Assembly (NCBI GenBank): GCA_026214975.1
Contig: CM047808.1
Coordinates: 4,639,262 to 4,703,261 of the forward strand
Reading direction: 5' to 3'
Origin: Gentiana macrophylla
Lineage: Eukaryota; Streptophyta; Magnoliopsida; Gentianales; Gentianaceae
Length of the DNA stretch: 64,000 nucleotides
Shown: piece after piece, positions 24,380 to 35,759 of the stretch
Layout of the letters: each line of letters opens with the position of its first letter
Numbering within the stretch: the first letter of the stretch is position 1
Made by a program: the position numbers and the translations under genes
The notes under the pieces: model-generated
Seen by the model: only the letters and a program-made list of their open reading frames with translations
Told to the model about the DNA's origin: nothing
Databases searched by the model: none

Positions 24380-24890
24380 TGGCCCTTAGCGAACTTTTTC
24401 CTGAATCCGACCTGCGGACCTATTTTAGTTTACCCTTGGAAAACTTTTTTCTGAGACCGACCTGCGGTTCAGTTCTTCTACTGAGTCCGACCTGCGGCTC
24501 AGTTCGTTGGTCTATCCTGCAGACTTATCTTAGTTTACCCTTAGCAAACTTGTTTATGAGACCGACCTGCGGTTTAGTTCTTCTAATGAGTCCGACCTGC
24601 GGATCAGTTCATTATGTCTGTCCTGCAGACTTATTTTAGTTTGTCCTTTGCAAACTTTTTTCTGAGACCGACCTGCGGTTCAGTTCTTCTACCGAGTCCG
24701 ACCTGCGGATCAGTTCGTTGGTCTGTCCTGCAGACTTGTTTTAGTTTACCCTTAGCAAACTTGTTTCTGAGACCAACCTGCGGTTCAGTTCTTCTACTGA
24801 GTCCGACCTGTGGATCAGTTCGTTATGTCTGTCCTGCAGACTTATTTTAGTTTGTCCTTTGCAAACTTTTTTCTGACGCTGATCTGCAGC
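24380..24890. repeat. Tandem repeat array, 105-106-bp unit, in the Tat 3' region
   Basis: Four full units start at 24421, 24526, 24632 and 24737, followed by a partial one at 24843 and preceded by a partial one. Each holds AGTTTACCCTTAGCAAACTT or a variant, then two copies of CGACCTGCGGnTCAGTTC and CCTGCAGACTT. Units 1 and 3 resemble each other (GTTGGTCT), as do units 2 and 4 (TTATGTCTGTCC), so the real period is a 211-bp dimer. Tandem arrays in this part of Tat elements are known and can seed satellites. Confidence 0.9.
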
Positions 24891-25029
24891 TCAATTAATA
24901 TCAGTCAAATATAATAAACAAAGCATACACGTATTAAAAACATTTATTTAATATCTGATGCTTGGATACACCTTATTTGAGAAATCAAAATTAACAATGC
25001 ATTAAATAGTCTGGAACCTGTCCTAGATA

Positions 25030-25558
25030 TAAAACTTCCTCAAGTTAGAGGCATTCCAGCTGAGAGGCACTGTTCTGCCGCTTGCATCAGCCGGTTGGTA
25101 GGCTCCTTTCCCATGCACCTTGACTACTTTGTACGGTCCTTCCCTGTTCGGATCAAGTTTCCCCTAGGGCAGTTGTTTGCTCACCTCGTTCTTCCTGAGC
25201 ACCAGATCTCCCTCTTTAATGTATGAGTGTTTAACTCTGGAGTTGTAATACTGAGAAATTCCCTGTTTATACTTGGCCATTCTTATGAAGGCTATATTAC
25301 GAACCTCTTCCAGGTCGTCTTTGGAGTGCTGAGCTCGATTAGCTCTTCGATCTTGAGTAAGCGTCTCATCCGCGGAGATGATAGGCCGATCTCGGCCGGG
25401 ATCACTTATTCACAACCGTACGCTAGGCTGAAAGGGGTTTCTCCGGTGGCCGAGTTGGGGGTTGTTCTGTACGCCCATAATATGTTGGGCAAGTGCCCGG
25501 TCCAACTTTCTTTTTCTTCCTCTAGGCGTTTTTTCAGCCCTATCTTGATCTGCCGGTT
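25030..25558 (-). pseudogene. Tat integrase C-terminal part
   Basis: Directly after an in-frame TAG at 25559-25561 the - strand continues with LKKRLEEEKESWTGHLPNIL and WAYRTTPNSATGETPFSLAY, the usual integrase C-terminal signature of Ty3/Gypsy elements. It then decays through several stops to about 25030. Confidence 0.7.
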
Positions 25559-25561
25559 GGT

Positions 25562-26252
25562 CTATTCGACTTGCCCGTTAGCTTGGGGATAACCGACTGA
25601 AGTGAACTGTTGAGTGATGTGTGAACCATTGCACCATCCTCTGACGATCCTGTCTTCGAACTGAATCCCATTATCTGAAACCAAAGCTTTTGGTATTCCG
25701 TACCTGCATACAATGTTTTTCCATAGGAATTTCTGTATCTGCTTCCCTCTTATTGTATCCAGTGGTTCAACCTCAACCCACTTGGTGAAATAATCGATTG
25801 CTACGATCAGGAATCTGACATTTCCTGGGGCTCTTGGGAGTGGCCCTACTAGATCTAGCCCCACTGGTCAAACGGCCAGGGGGACACCATTGGAATCATG
25901 TCCTGGGATGGCCGATGTGACAAGTTATCATGCACCTGGCACGATCTGCACTTTTTTCCACCAACTCCCTGGCATCTTCCAACATTGTTGGCCAATAATA
26001 ACCGAACAACCTATATTTCCTTGCAAGGGTCCGAGCTCCAGAATGATTTCCACAAATGCCCAAGTGTATTTCTCTGAGCAGGTAGTTCCCTTCTTCCTCA
26101 GCAACACATCTTAGCCATGGAGCAACATACGACCTGCGATAAAGTACTCCTTCGAACAGTGAGTAAATAACGCTAAGAGCTTCATTTTTTTTGGCCTGAA
26201 CCTTGTCTTGGGGCAGGACGTTATCTCTAAGATACAACACAATCGGATCCAT
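25562..26252 (-). pseudogene. Tat integrase zinc-binding and catalytic domains
   Basis: The zinc-binding region contains HLGICGNHSGARTLARKYRL and YYWPTMLEDA. The catalytic core shows the first Asp in VAIDYFTKWVEVEPL, the second in ALVSDNGIQF and the Glu in YPQANGQVE, so the DDE triad is present. A 1-bp shift at a GGGG run near 25862 separates the two parts. The enzyme would insert element cDNA into host DNA; here it is broken. Confidence 0.8.
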
Positions 26253-26313
26253 CCACGCATGTGTCGGTCGATCGGTCGGTTGGGTATCTTACTTCGCTCG
26301 TAGCTTCTTTCTT

Positions 26314-26850
26314 TCAACAGCTCCTCCAATACTTTTTTTTTGATAGAAAATTTGAGGCCAATTTTGATAAAGCTTCTGCCCTTCTGTTATCAGCTCGGGG
26401 TATTTGTGCAACCTTGACTTGTCGAAACTTTTCTAGGAGAGTTCTAGTTGTCACTAGGTATTTCCTCATAGGTTCCTCCTTAGCCTCATACTCCTCATTT
26501 ATATGATTTACAACGAGCTGTGAATCGCTGTATACCTGCAGATCATCTGCCCCAAGCTTATTTGCCAACTTAAGCCCCGTGATCAGGGCTTCGTACTCAG
26601 CTTCATTATTTGTAGCCTTAAAGTCAAACCTTAGGGCATAGGGAAACTCCTCCCCTTTTGGACTGACGAGTAAGAGACCGGCCCCTGCTCCATCCTTACT
26701 TGATGCCTCATCAACGTACAAGCTCCATTGATGAATCCCTTTTTCCAGCTGATCGTCCTCTAGATGAACATATATTCCTACAGCCAAGAAATCGGCTAAG
26801 GCCTGTGATTTGATTGCAGTTCGAGGTTGAAAATCAATGTCGTATTCCAC
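26314..26850 (-). pseudogene. Second, archaeal-type RNase H domain of the Tat element
   Basis: The frame includes LYVDEASSKDGAGAGLLLVS, NNEAEYEALITGLKLA and YSDSQLVVNHI, giving the Asp-Glu-Asp catalytic set, then IPRADNRRAEALSKLAS. An additional RNase H after the original one is a documented trait of Tat elements. The frame ends at an A run near 26335, where a one-base change shifts it away from the integrase. It shares its frame with the upstream RNase H and is separated from it only by a TAA near 26885. Confidence 0.8.
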
Positions 26851-26886
26851 CAGTTCGACAACCCATTTTGCTAACCTTCCTGAGGT

Positions 26887-27249
26887 TTACGGTCGTCCCA
26901 GTATTTGTCGCAATGGCTGATCGGTAATTACGGTAATGGGATGAGCCTGGAAGTAAGGTCTCAACTTCCTTGAAGCATGCACCAATGCCAACGCTAATTT
27001 TTCTGCGTTCGAATATCTGACCTCTGGTCCGTGGAGTGCTTTACTCACAAAGAATACTGGTATCTGCTGCCCATTTTGTTTTTTAACCAGTACTGCACTT
27101 AGTGCTTCTTCACACACCGCCAAGTATACGAACAATGGTTCCCCTACCTGAGGGGCAGTCAAAGTTGGCAGTTCGGCCAGGTATACCTTCAGTTCGTCGA
27201 ATGCTTCTTGACTCTGATCGTCCCACTGAAAAGGACTTTCTCTTCTCAA
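26887..27249 (-). pseudogene. First RNase H domain of the Tat element
   Basis: The segment has FQWDDQSQEAFDELK, then FVYLAVCEEALSAVLV where the usual catalytic Asp is replaced by Ala, then PEVRYSNAEKLALALV and VITDQPLRQIL. Degeneration of this domain fits takeover of its role by the second RNase H. Confidence 0.78.
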
Positions 27250-27282
27250 GCTTTTAAAGAAAGGTAAAGTGCGCTGCGCTGA

Positions 27283-28086
27283 TCACGATAAGAATCGGTT
27301 CAAGGCCGCTATCCGTCCCGTCAAACGTTGTACCTCCTTTATGTTTTTTGGTAGGGACATAATTTTTAATGCATCGATCTTATCCGGGTTTGCCTTGATC
27401 CCGTCTCTGGATATCATATATCTAAGGAACTTCCCTGATCTGACTCCAAATGTACATTTTTTTGGGTTGAGTTTCATCTGAGTTTTCCTTAAAACTCCAA
27501 AGACTTCTCGGACATCGTTTAAGTATTGCTCAAGAGACTTGCTCTTGATCAGGAGGTCATCCACGTACACCTCCATACACCTTCCTATCTGATCGGCAAA
27601 AATTGTGTTGACAGCCCTCTGATATGTTGCTTCCGCATTCTTTAGTCCAAAAGGCATAGTGACATAGCAGTACGTCCCGAATTCTGTTACGAAAGCGGTC
27701 TTTTATTCATCTTCCGGATGCATCATGATCTAGTGATAGCCCCTGTATGCATCTAAGAACGCGAACACCTCATATCCTACCGTTGAGTCCACTAACCGAT
27801 CAATTTTGGGCAGGGCATAACAGTCCTTAGGACATGCCTTGTTCAGATCTGTGAAATCTACACACATCCTCCACCTCCCATCTGGTTTCTTGACCAGTAC
27901 AGGGTTGGCTAACCATTCAGGATATATTACTTCTTTGATTATGTTTTCCTGCAATAGCTGTGTTACCTCTTTCTTGATCGCCTCAATGCGCTCTGGGGCG
28001 AAGTAACTTTTCTTTTGCCGTACAGGCTTCCTGCTCGGATCTATCTTTAATTTATGCACTGCCAGGTCGGGAGACAGCCCTGGCAT
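27283..28086 (-). pseudogene. Reverse transcriptase of the Tat element
   Basis: The N-terminal half (27730-28086) has KPDGRWRMCVDFTDLNKACP and ALPKIDRLVDS. The C-terminal half (27283-27657) has MPFGLKNAEATYQRAV, the active-site box VYVDDLLIKS, and LTGRIAALNRF. Both halves are in one frame, separated by two nonsense codons between 27660 and 27730. The protein would copy the element RNA into DNA. Confidence 0.88.
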
Positions 28087-28119
28087 ATCTTCTGCTCTTC
28101 AAGCGAACACGTCTCTGAA

Positions 28120-28802
28120 TTACCTCAAGATGTTCATCAAGGATTCTTTATGCGGAGGGGGAATCCATTCCCCAATACTAACTGTTGAGTCTTCCTGTTC
28201 GTCCCATAAACGAACAGCCTGTCTCTGGTCTTCAGAAGACCAGTTCTCTTCTTCGTCGGGCAGCAGTTCTTCAATACTGACTTGTTGGACCATTTTCCCA
28301 TATACTGTTGTAGTGTAACAGCTCCTGGCTGTTTCCACATCTCCTCTGATCTCTATCGAGCCTTCCCCCGTTGGAATTTTCATGCAACTGGTGAGATTAC
28401 AGCCTGGAGATCGATAAGGGCTGGTCTTCCCATGATCACGTTGTAAGCCGATGGTGCCTTTACCACCACATAGTCCACCATTAAGGTCCTGCCCCTGATG
28501 CCTTCTCTAAAGGTAAGGTAGTGAGCAGTTTGATCACCCCCAGCGGATGAACGGGAGGTCCTGCGAAGCCGAACAAAGGAGTTGAAACAGGAGTTAGGTC
28601 GGCGTCCTTCAGTTTCATCGCTCTGAAGACGCTATAATAGAGGACATTCACAGCACTGCCAGTGTCCACACATATTCTTTTTATCCGGTTCTTGCTAATC
28701 ACTGCTTCTATCAGCAATCCTTCGTTGTTGATTACTAAGGGTAGTGAATCTCTCAGACCATACACTACCTCTCCTGGCATCATTTGCATTTTATTCGTGG
28801 AG
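28120..28802 (-). pseudogene. Protease region of the Tat element
   Basis: The aspartic protease motif ICVDTGSAVNVLYYSV is seen with the preceding VYGLRDSLPLVINNEGLLIE. Downstream a linker continues (IPTGEGSIEIRGDVETA to EWIPPPHKESLMNIL). A frameshift lies between 28480 and 28384. The gene is cut at 28802 by the nested Copia; its upstream continuation is at 37758. Confidence 0.78.
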
Positions 28803-28807
28803 GTAGG
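28803..28807. repeat. Target duplication of the nested Copia, left copy
   Basis: GTAGG here is repeated exactly at 37758-37762, directly outside the other LTR. Confidence 0.85.
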
Positions 28808-30793
28808 TGTAAGGAAATCTACGCGGGAACGCAGCGGAATTCAAAAATTTATTTCCTATTGACCCAAGATCGACTTCGTTTAAGCAATAAACGAATAAAC
28901 TAAAGACGGCGGTTACCTTGGTTGATCTAAAGATCGACGCTTTGACCGTCTAAGGAGAGTAGTCGGCATGAAGCCGCCCAAGTGTTCGGCCTCTACCTTG
29001 ATCCACCACGAACAGCCGCGGAATCCCCACCATGGATTGCTCTTGAAAAGTTCCGATTGCTAGACCGGACCTTTTCTTCCTCACAAACTCACTATAGGAA
29101 GCCCCCTCTTTCTTACACAAGAACTATGAGTTCTTGCAATTTTTCACAAGAACAATTGCTCTTGGGAGAATGGTGTACCAAAGAGCTTGGCAATCCCTCA
29201 CTTAAATAGGGGATGGGGCGTGGCCTATAACTTGGAGAGGAGGAGAAGAAAAATCTCTTTCCAATAAAATAAGGAAACATAATTAATGTGATTGATTTAT
29301 CTCATTTAATTTAATATCTTATATTAAATGAATCCAATATTTTGTCAATATCTTATATTGACTATATTTATCTTATTACCATAAATCAATTTACACATGT
29401 GTATATATATCACTTATATATATTACAAACATAAATCTATATAAATATATATTTTGGAAACAATATATGCACATGCACATCATATATGCACCAACGTGTA
29501 TATATATATATATATATTTATAAATATTAATATCTAATATTAATATATAGTAATACCATTAATTAAATTCTTGATAATCCAAGTGTGTCATACACACTTA
29601 CATAATGGCGCCCAAACTTACCATAAAGCGACTTATGGAAAATTCTTTAATTAATATAATTTGTATATAAATAATATCTTGTATTTTATTTATTCATAAT
29701 AAATAAATACCACCATATTAATTTACCACTATAACCCTTATAGTCTCGAGATAAACTTTCCTTATTTGGCTATCATCTATAACCACATTTTAATCCGCAC
29801 GATGTTCATATGTGTGTGACCCGATAGGCTTCGAATATGTTGGCCGTAGACACAAAGTGCAAATTACGAAAATGCCCCTTCATGCCTAACGATCACGGGA
29901 TAGCGTCAGCAACACACCGTGACCCCAATCATCGGAAGAGTCAAATGCAATGACTACTACCTTTCATGTGAAAGCAGATTACCGTGTAACTTACAATCCT
30001 ATCATTGTAACAATATCCTTACGGTCGTACATCAGTGTCAAACATTAACAACCGTATCTTATAAGCTGGATATCAAGTTCTCTCAAGTAACACGTTTACT
30101 CCCACTTTGCAAAGATTCACGAGAACAAGACATTCCTTATAAGAAGGCCCTTTCGGATATTTACCCCTACCGATAAGCGCGATTCCCGGACGACCAATCA
30201 TGTATACTCCGCATGCTTGAAGATCACACCCAATCACTACCGTATGATCGCCCCATGGCTGGGAAACCTCAATAGTGTCAAAGCATGACAATCCACACCG
30301 TGATGCCATGAAGACTCGGTCCTAAGGATAATTACACAACCGCCACATAGTGTGACACTTATCGTGTAAGTGGGTCGATCTAACGTCGCATTCTCAATAC
30401 ACGCCCACGCATACGGTCCAAGTGTCTCTACACTTCGATAGGCGAGATCTATCCACGCCCTTAAAGGCAGAAGACATCTAATACGTGCTGAGTCTGTTTA
30501 TACTATCAATGCCCTGTTTGATAATACGTCGACCTAGAGACATTTAAGTATCAAACTCATTAAAGTGATTAGAGATCTCATCAACCATAATCGCTTTATC
30601 ATGGTTTCTCTATCACGGTTTAATACTAAGGGCGTTATCATATAACAATTCATAATTGGTTCTATAAAAGAACATATATATGACAATGAGAATAAGCCAT
30701 TTTATATATGCATAAACATAAAGAAATAGTACAAATGATCCGACCCGGTCGGATCCGGTCCAACCCGATTGGGTTTAGGACACTATTCCAACA
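28808..30793 (-). repeat. 3' LTR of the nested Copia
   Basis: On the - strand it starts TGTTGGAATAGTGTCC and ends GATTTCCTTACA. An inner (TA)n run lies at about 29499-29515. Confidence 0.9.
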
Positions 30794-30808
30794 ATCTCCC
30801 ACTTGGCC
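30794..30808 (-). other. Polypurine tract of the nested Copia
   Basis: On the - strand GGCCAAGTGGGAGAT immediately precedes the LTR. Confidence 0.75.
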
Positions 30809-32080
30809 TAAAACCAATCACTCGCACACACAAGACCAAGTTGAAACACAAGAATCTCATGCAATACTACTTAACTAGCCACAGCCATAAAGCGGATCGC
30901 TATCCGTGGGGACTCAGATTATCTTCATATCACGTTCCAAATAACCAAGTCAAAGGAACCGCCTCAACACACACACGAATCTCTGACGAGACCCTGGTCC
31001 TTGCTTCAAGCAATGAATCCACTTACTATATCAGCTATATAGAAAAGGTGGAAGAACCGTACAAGGTTCAGGAATGAACCTTCTAGATCCATGTCTTTGC
31101 CCATCTGCGCCTCTAAGGCACTCACGTGTTTTGGCCTAGTTGTAGAATTTCTGATGACCCGTATGCTAGAACATTTTGAGCTCACTATATCACTTAATCA
31201 AAGTGATTGCAAACCAGACAGTAGCTCCCACTCGCCTTCATAAGACTCGGGATCTACGCCTCGTATATCTACGTTTATTTAATTCCAAGTTTCAATAAAC
31301 TAGAACTGCATTTCTTAACTTGTTTAAGGATATTCTCGACATTCACCGATTTACTTTCATACTTGCTCGTGACTATTCATGCACTATGAACATCTGGTCT
31401 TACTTTTATGATGGTTCCAATTGCCGTAGCAAAGGAAACCTTTCATAAGTATCATCATTCACCTCATCTTTAGGACTAACGTCCTAACATAGATAGATCT
31501 TGAGAACACGGGCTAGCAGTGTCTCCTATCGTGATCTATGCTAAACTATTTTAGCATCACATCTATATTGGTAAACTATAATCTAACAAAGATTAAATCT
31601 ATCGCTATAGATTCTTATTTCTAAAATAAAGAACCGCTAATCCAAGTGCATTCGTAAAGACCTTGAACTACCAAACATTAATTGAGTCGTGACATGGGGT
31701 GATAATTCTCGAGAGAGATATATAATACCTTACTCAAAAATCGTAACACACTCCCACTATCCATCTTGCACATGGGGCATATCCTTCTTTTGACTAAATC
31801 AAACTCCTTTGATTATCAAACAAAGAAATCGTCTAGAGAAACTTGTCTGAGTCCATAAATGGACCTCGTGGGCTCACATATCATGTCATCGTCTACGAAC
31901 ATCGAGCTGTCTGCCCAACATTTTTCAACACTATCATATAGCCATGATACGAAGTTGTAACAAGCATCATCTGAATAGAACTGGACTCAGCCTTGCAGGG
32001 ACATTCCCTCTAGGTAAGACAGACTAGGTTCACAACCTGGTTGTCACTGATGAAATCTAATTCAGATATTATGGCTCCTG
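30809..32080 (-). pseudogene. Copia pol remnant in the nested element
   Basis: The sequence follows 1-1370 in reverse complement. Readable pieces are IISELDFISDNQVVNLV, TRSIYGLRQ, and a short Asp-Asp box DDDMICEP that is out of its usual order, which suggests internal deletion or rearrangement. Stops occur every few dozen codons. Confidence 0.65.
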
Positions 32081-35000
32081 GCCATATCTCTCGATCTTGC
32101 CTTTTAAACATTCCTTCATAAGTCGTGAGAAATTCATTCTTCAAGATGAACATACCAGCAGCCTTTCAGGCATGAGGTTATCCACAGACTTATAGAACTT
32201 TAGTGTGCCTTTGAGCGTTAGTGTCTTTCGTGTTCCAATGGTTGAATATATCTATGTGGTTCTCAAACTCTTTTGAGATCTTATTTGCTCCCACTTGTCT
32301 CTTTTGGAAGAAACACTTCCCTCAGAAGACGACATGTTTGAGACAAACATTTTGCTCATGGACAAGTAAATAATATCTAGCGTACTAGCTTAGATATTCC
32401 ACAAAGTCGCATATGTCGTACTAGGCTCCAAGCCTTTCTGACTCTGCGTATGACAACTACAAATCATCGGTTAAGATAGATTTGACATTATCTAATTTGG
32501 AATTTATTCAACCTTTATTCTTTGGAACTTGGTTAAGTAAAAGGGCTCTATCCCGAAACGGGTAAGGGATACTTTGCATGGCTTGTGTCACACCTTTATC
32601 ATATAAAGTGTTGTTTCCATTTTGGGAACACAATCTAATTGCGTATCTCAAAGATGGTATCCTTCAAGGGAGAATCTTATTCCTTTTTCAGACGACTTCT
32701 GAAACACCCTTCAGGTATTAATCACTTCAATCCAATTGAAGATTAATTCCTAAGAAGCTCATTAATCTCTTATTCGAACTAGCTCGAACTTTTCGGGCTT
32801 TCCGAATTGTCGTACATCAATATGTACGTTCAACTATTTCTAAAATTAGTCAAAGAGATTAATAAACAGTTATTTGTGATATTGACTATCATGAGCCAAC
32901 AAACATCGGTATGTTTAGGTTCTAGTCAAACTTCTAGGTTTCATAACCTTTTCTTAAAAGGGCATTTTAGTCCCTTTTGAATAAGATACGTATAACCCAC
33001 ATGATTCATAATCATATGGTACAAAATCATTAGAATAACGTTTGATTACACGCTTCCCTTCCACAGAGACTGTTCCTAGAACAACCACAAATCAAGGATA
33101 ACAGCCATACAAATATTTAGTTGAGATGTCATCACATATATCAACTATATAGTGACATCAATCTAGTATGTTAGATTCAGTGACCTTCCAACTTTATCGG
33201 AATAACATTTATTCTTTACAATTGAATATATCTACTAAATCCTAACAAATAAGCGAAAGTATGTTCTTCATAAGAACCGAACATAATAACATTTATTTAG
33301 TTCCCTTATCGATTTACTAGATCCGAGAATATGGTAAGTGTTACAACATTTGTTTAACCTTCCATATCGTATTTAATCTTTCTAATTTAATCACACTCGT
33401 AAGATATCATATATCTAAGAGTTGACTTTCACTTAGATAGATTTATCTCAACTCACTTGCCTAGAATAGAAACTTCAATAAGTTCTTTATTTAAGCACAT
33501 GCCCTAACTTTCCTTTTTAATCCTTTAAGCACTTGAGAAATGTTTTTATTGTAGTCTTCATAAGACTTTAGAAAGATCACAAGAGCCATGTCTTCAATTT
33601 CCTTTCATAAAGAAAATCTAAAGTTTATTAAATAGTTTATTTAACCTTTTGAATCGTATTCAAAACATTGACTATTTAATTAACCTTTAAGCAAATGCTA
33701 GAATTAAGTCGATACTTAAATCTTACAATTTTGAAAACAACCTTTCCAAAATTAGACATGGTCATTCTCATTCAACGTTTGAATTATTTGTCATCGTATA
33801 TATGACTGAATGATCATCTTGGATCGTATCCAATATCATGAGCTTCCGCTTTCCCTTAATAATTAAAGTCTTGAAGTACTACATCAATTATGTAGTCTCC
33901 TTGTCTCTAACTACTATAACGGGATTGCTCGTGTCATTGCTTATTTTAAAAGGATTAAAACTACTTAACCATATTTGAGAACGATTCTCAAAAGGTATGA
34001 TCATGTTTGGTTTTACTAATCGAGAATTAAACATAAATATAAAGTTTGCTAAAACTACAACATAAAAATGAAAATAAATGAGTGTTGTTGTTTATACACG
34101 CAAAATCAAAAATGGTCATTTGGTTTATGATTTTGCTCCCACTAGTCAACTACTTCCAATTGACTTTCAAGAATTATTAATTTCTTTAGTGGACAAGATC
34201 CCACTAAACTACCCCGACCCCCGCTTTGGCTGGTGGACCGAAAATAGCATAATAGGTAGACAACTCTTTGTCAATCGTATCTTATACGACTCTTGTTGTT
34301 TGACTAGTCAACTCTTTGACAATTTTCATCTTATGAAGTAGTCAAACCCTTGCCTCTAAAATCCAAACGACCCCGCTTCGGCTGGTGGCCGAGAGAATTC
34401 TTAGTCAAGTCATAACCCCAATATTCGTGAGATCTCATACGATCATATCTCGATAATGACGATATAACCCGAGGTAGGTCAACCCCCTGCTTTGGCTGAT
34501 GAGTTGGATCCGAACAAGGGCTCTTCACCGTCATTATAATATGGAGAGGCAATTTCAACTTGATTCTTTTGAGGTGGAAGTATTTATGTAAAAATTAATT
34601 CACTTAATTAATTTAATTTCGGTCTCATCAATTTTATATCTATCTCTATAGACATACATCCTACACATTCATCTAGATCGTGCCTATTCATGCATCTATC
34701 GTATCATATAAAATAAATACAAGCACAAAATAAATAAATGCGTAAAGTAACCGGTATGATCATGGACTTTTTCTAGAGTGCGGTTTCGAATACAAGCCCG
34801 ATTTAAACCGCTGGTCACAATCTAAGGTTAGTTTGCAACCGCCAATAGGATCTTCAATGCGCCATTCTCCAATGGGATCTTCATTTTAAATCTTTCTTTG
34901 GTCTCCATCTTCACGCTCCATTCTTGTTACATTCAATTCTATCTAATATACCCGCCGCACTTTGGGGAGCCAACGAGGAATGGGATAAATGCGAGAAAAT

Positions 35001-35745
35001 AAACTAGGTCACGTTTTCATAACGGCCTAGGACAATTTTAAAACCAACAGAGAAAATTTAAATCATTCACATCTATCCTATCGATTGAGTCCACGATCAA
35101 TCGGGGTCCATATAATCATATTATATCTACACTATCTAATCCATACAATTAAATCTTATGAAAAAGATAAAATTAAAATTTAACTACTTGCGTCTTAATT
35201 AATCAATTAACATTTAATCCATTAAATAATTTTATCTAATCAATTAACTAATTAACATTTAATTAATTAAGCGATTTTAATCGAAATAAAATTAACGATT
35301 AATTTTAAATGATTTTAATTTTAATTTTAATTAATTAGAACTATTCTAAAATTAAATTAAAATTAAATCTCTCTTTTGTTTCTTTCCTTTTGATTCGTAA
35401 TCAAAAGGGATGTCGATTGGTTTCTAAACCATGACACGACTAAACAACGAGATATCTATGCACAATAAATATCACGGGACGAAAAAGTCGAGCACATCGA
35501 ATTAACGAAGAGTGGGTTCACGAGAATCCATCACTCAACCTCGACTTAACGTATCGTGATTTGAATCTTGCATCTATCGACAAATCACAACTATGAACTA
35601 CATTGAAACATAAAATACACAAAACAAAATAATTTCTTTTAGTGTATCATTTTACGAATCAAAATATATCATCTTTTAATTACGTGATTTAAACGATAAA
35701 ATTAACTACATAAATAAACACGCTTATTGCTTAAGCTCGAAGCTC
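32081..35745 (-). other. Nested Copia interior without recognisable genes
   Basis: Gag and integrase would be expected here but I recognise neither. Near the 5' end, three imperfect copies of a CCCCGCTTCGGCTGGTGG motif lie at about 34211, 34371 and 34481. The rest is AT-rich. Confidence 0.5.
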
Positions 35746-35757
35746 GCTCCGATACCA
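35746..35757 (-). other. Primer binding site of the nested Copia
   Basis: TGGTATCGGAGC on the - strand lies two bases inside the 5' LTR and differs by one base from the usual initiator methionine tRNA primer site TGGTATCAGAGC. Confidence 0.85.
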
Positions 35758-35759
35758 CT

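Noticed and set aside
24379..24850. Two + strand open frames with repeated RPTCGSV
   Set aside because: They are translations of the 106-bp tandem repeats, whose unit length varies by one base, so the frame is not kept.
24380..24890. CRISPR-like regular repeats
   Set aside because: The 105-106-bp units are contiguous with no unique spacers and lie in a plant retrotransposon.
28481..28862. + strand frames opposite gag-pol and the LTR
   Set aside because: They are shadows of the - strand protease and of LTR sequence.
34078..34341. 87-codon + strand frame in the nested Copia
   Set aside because: It lies antisense in the 5' leader of the element, overlaps short repeats and shows no homology I recognise.
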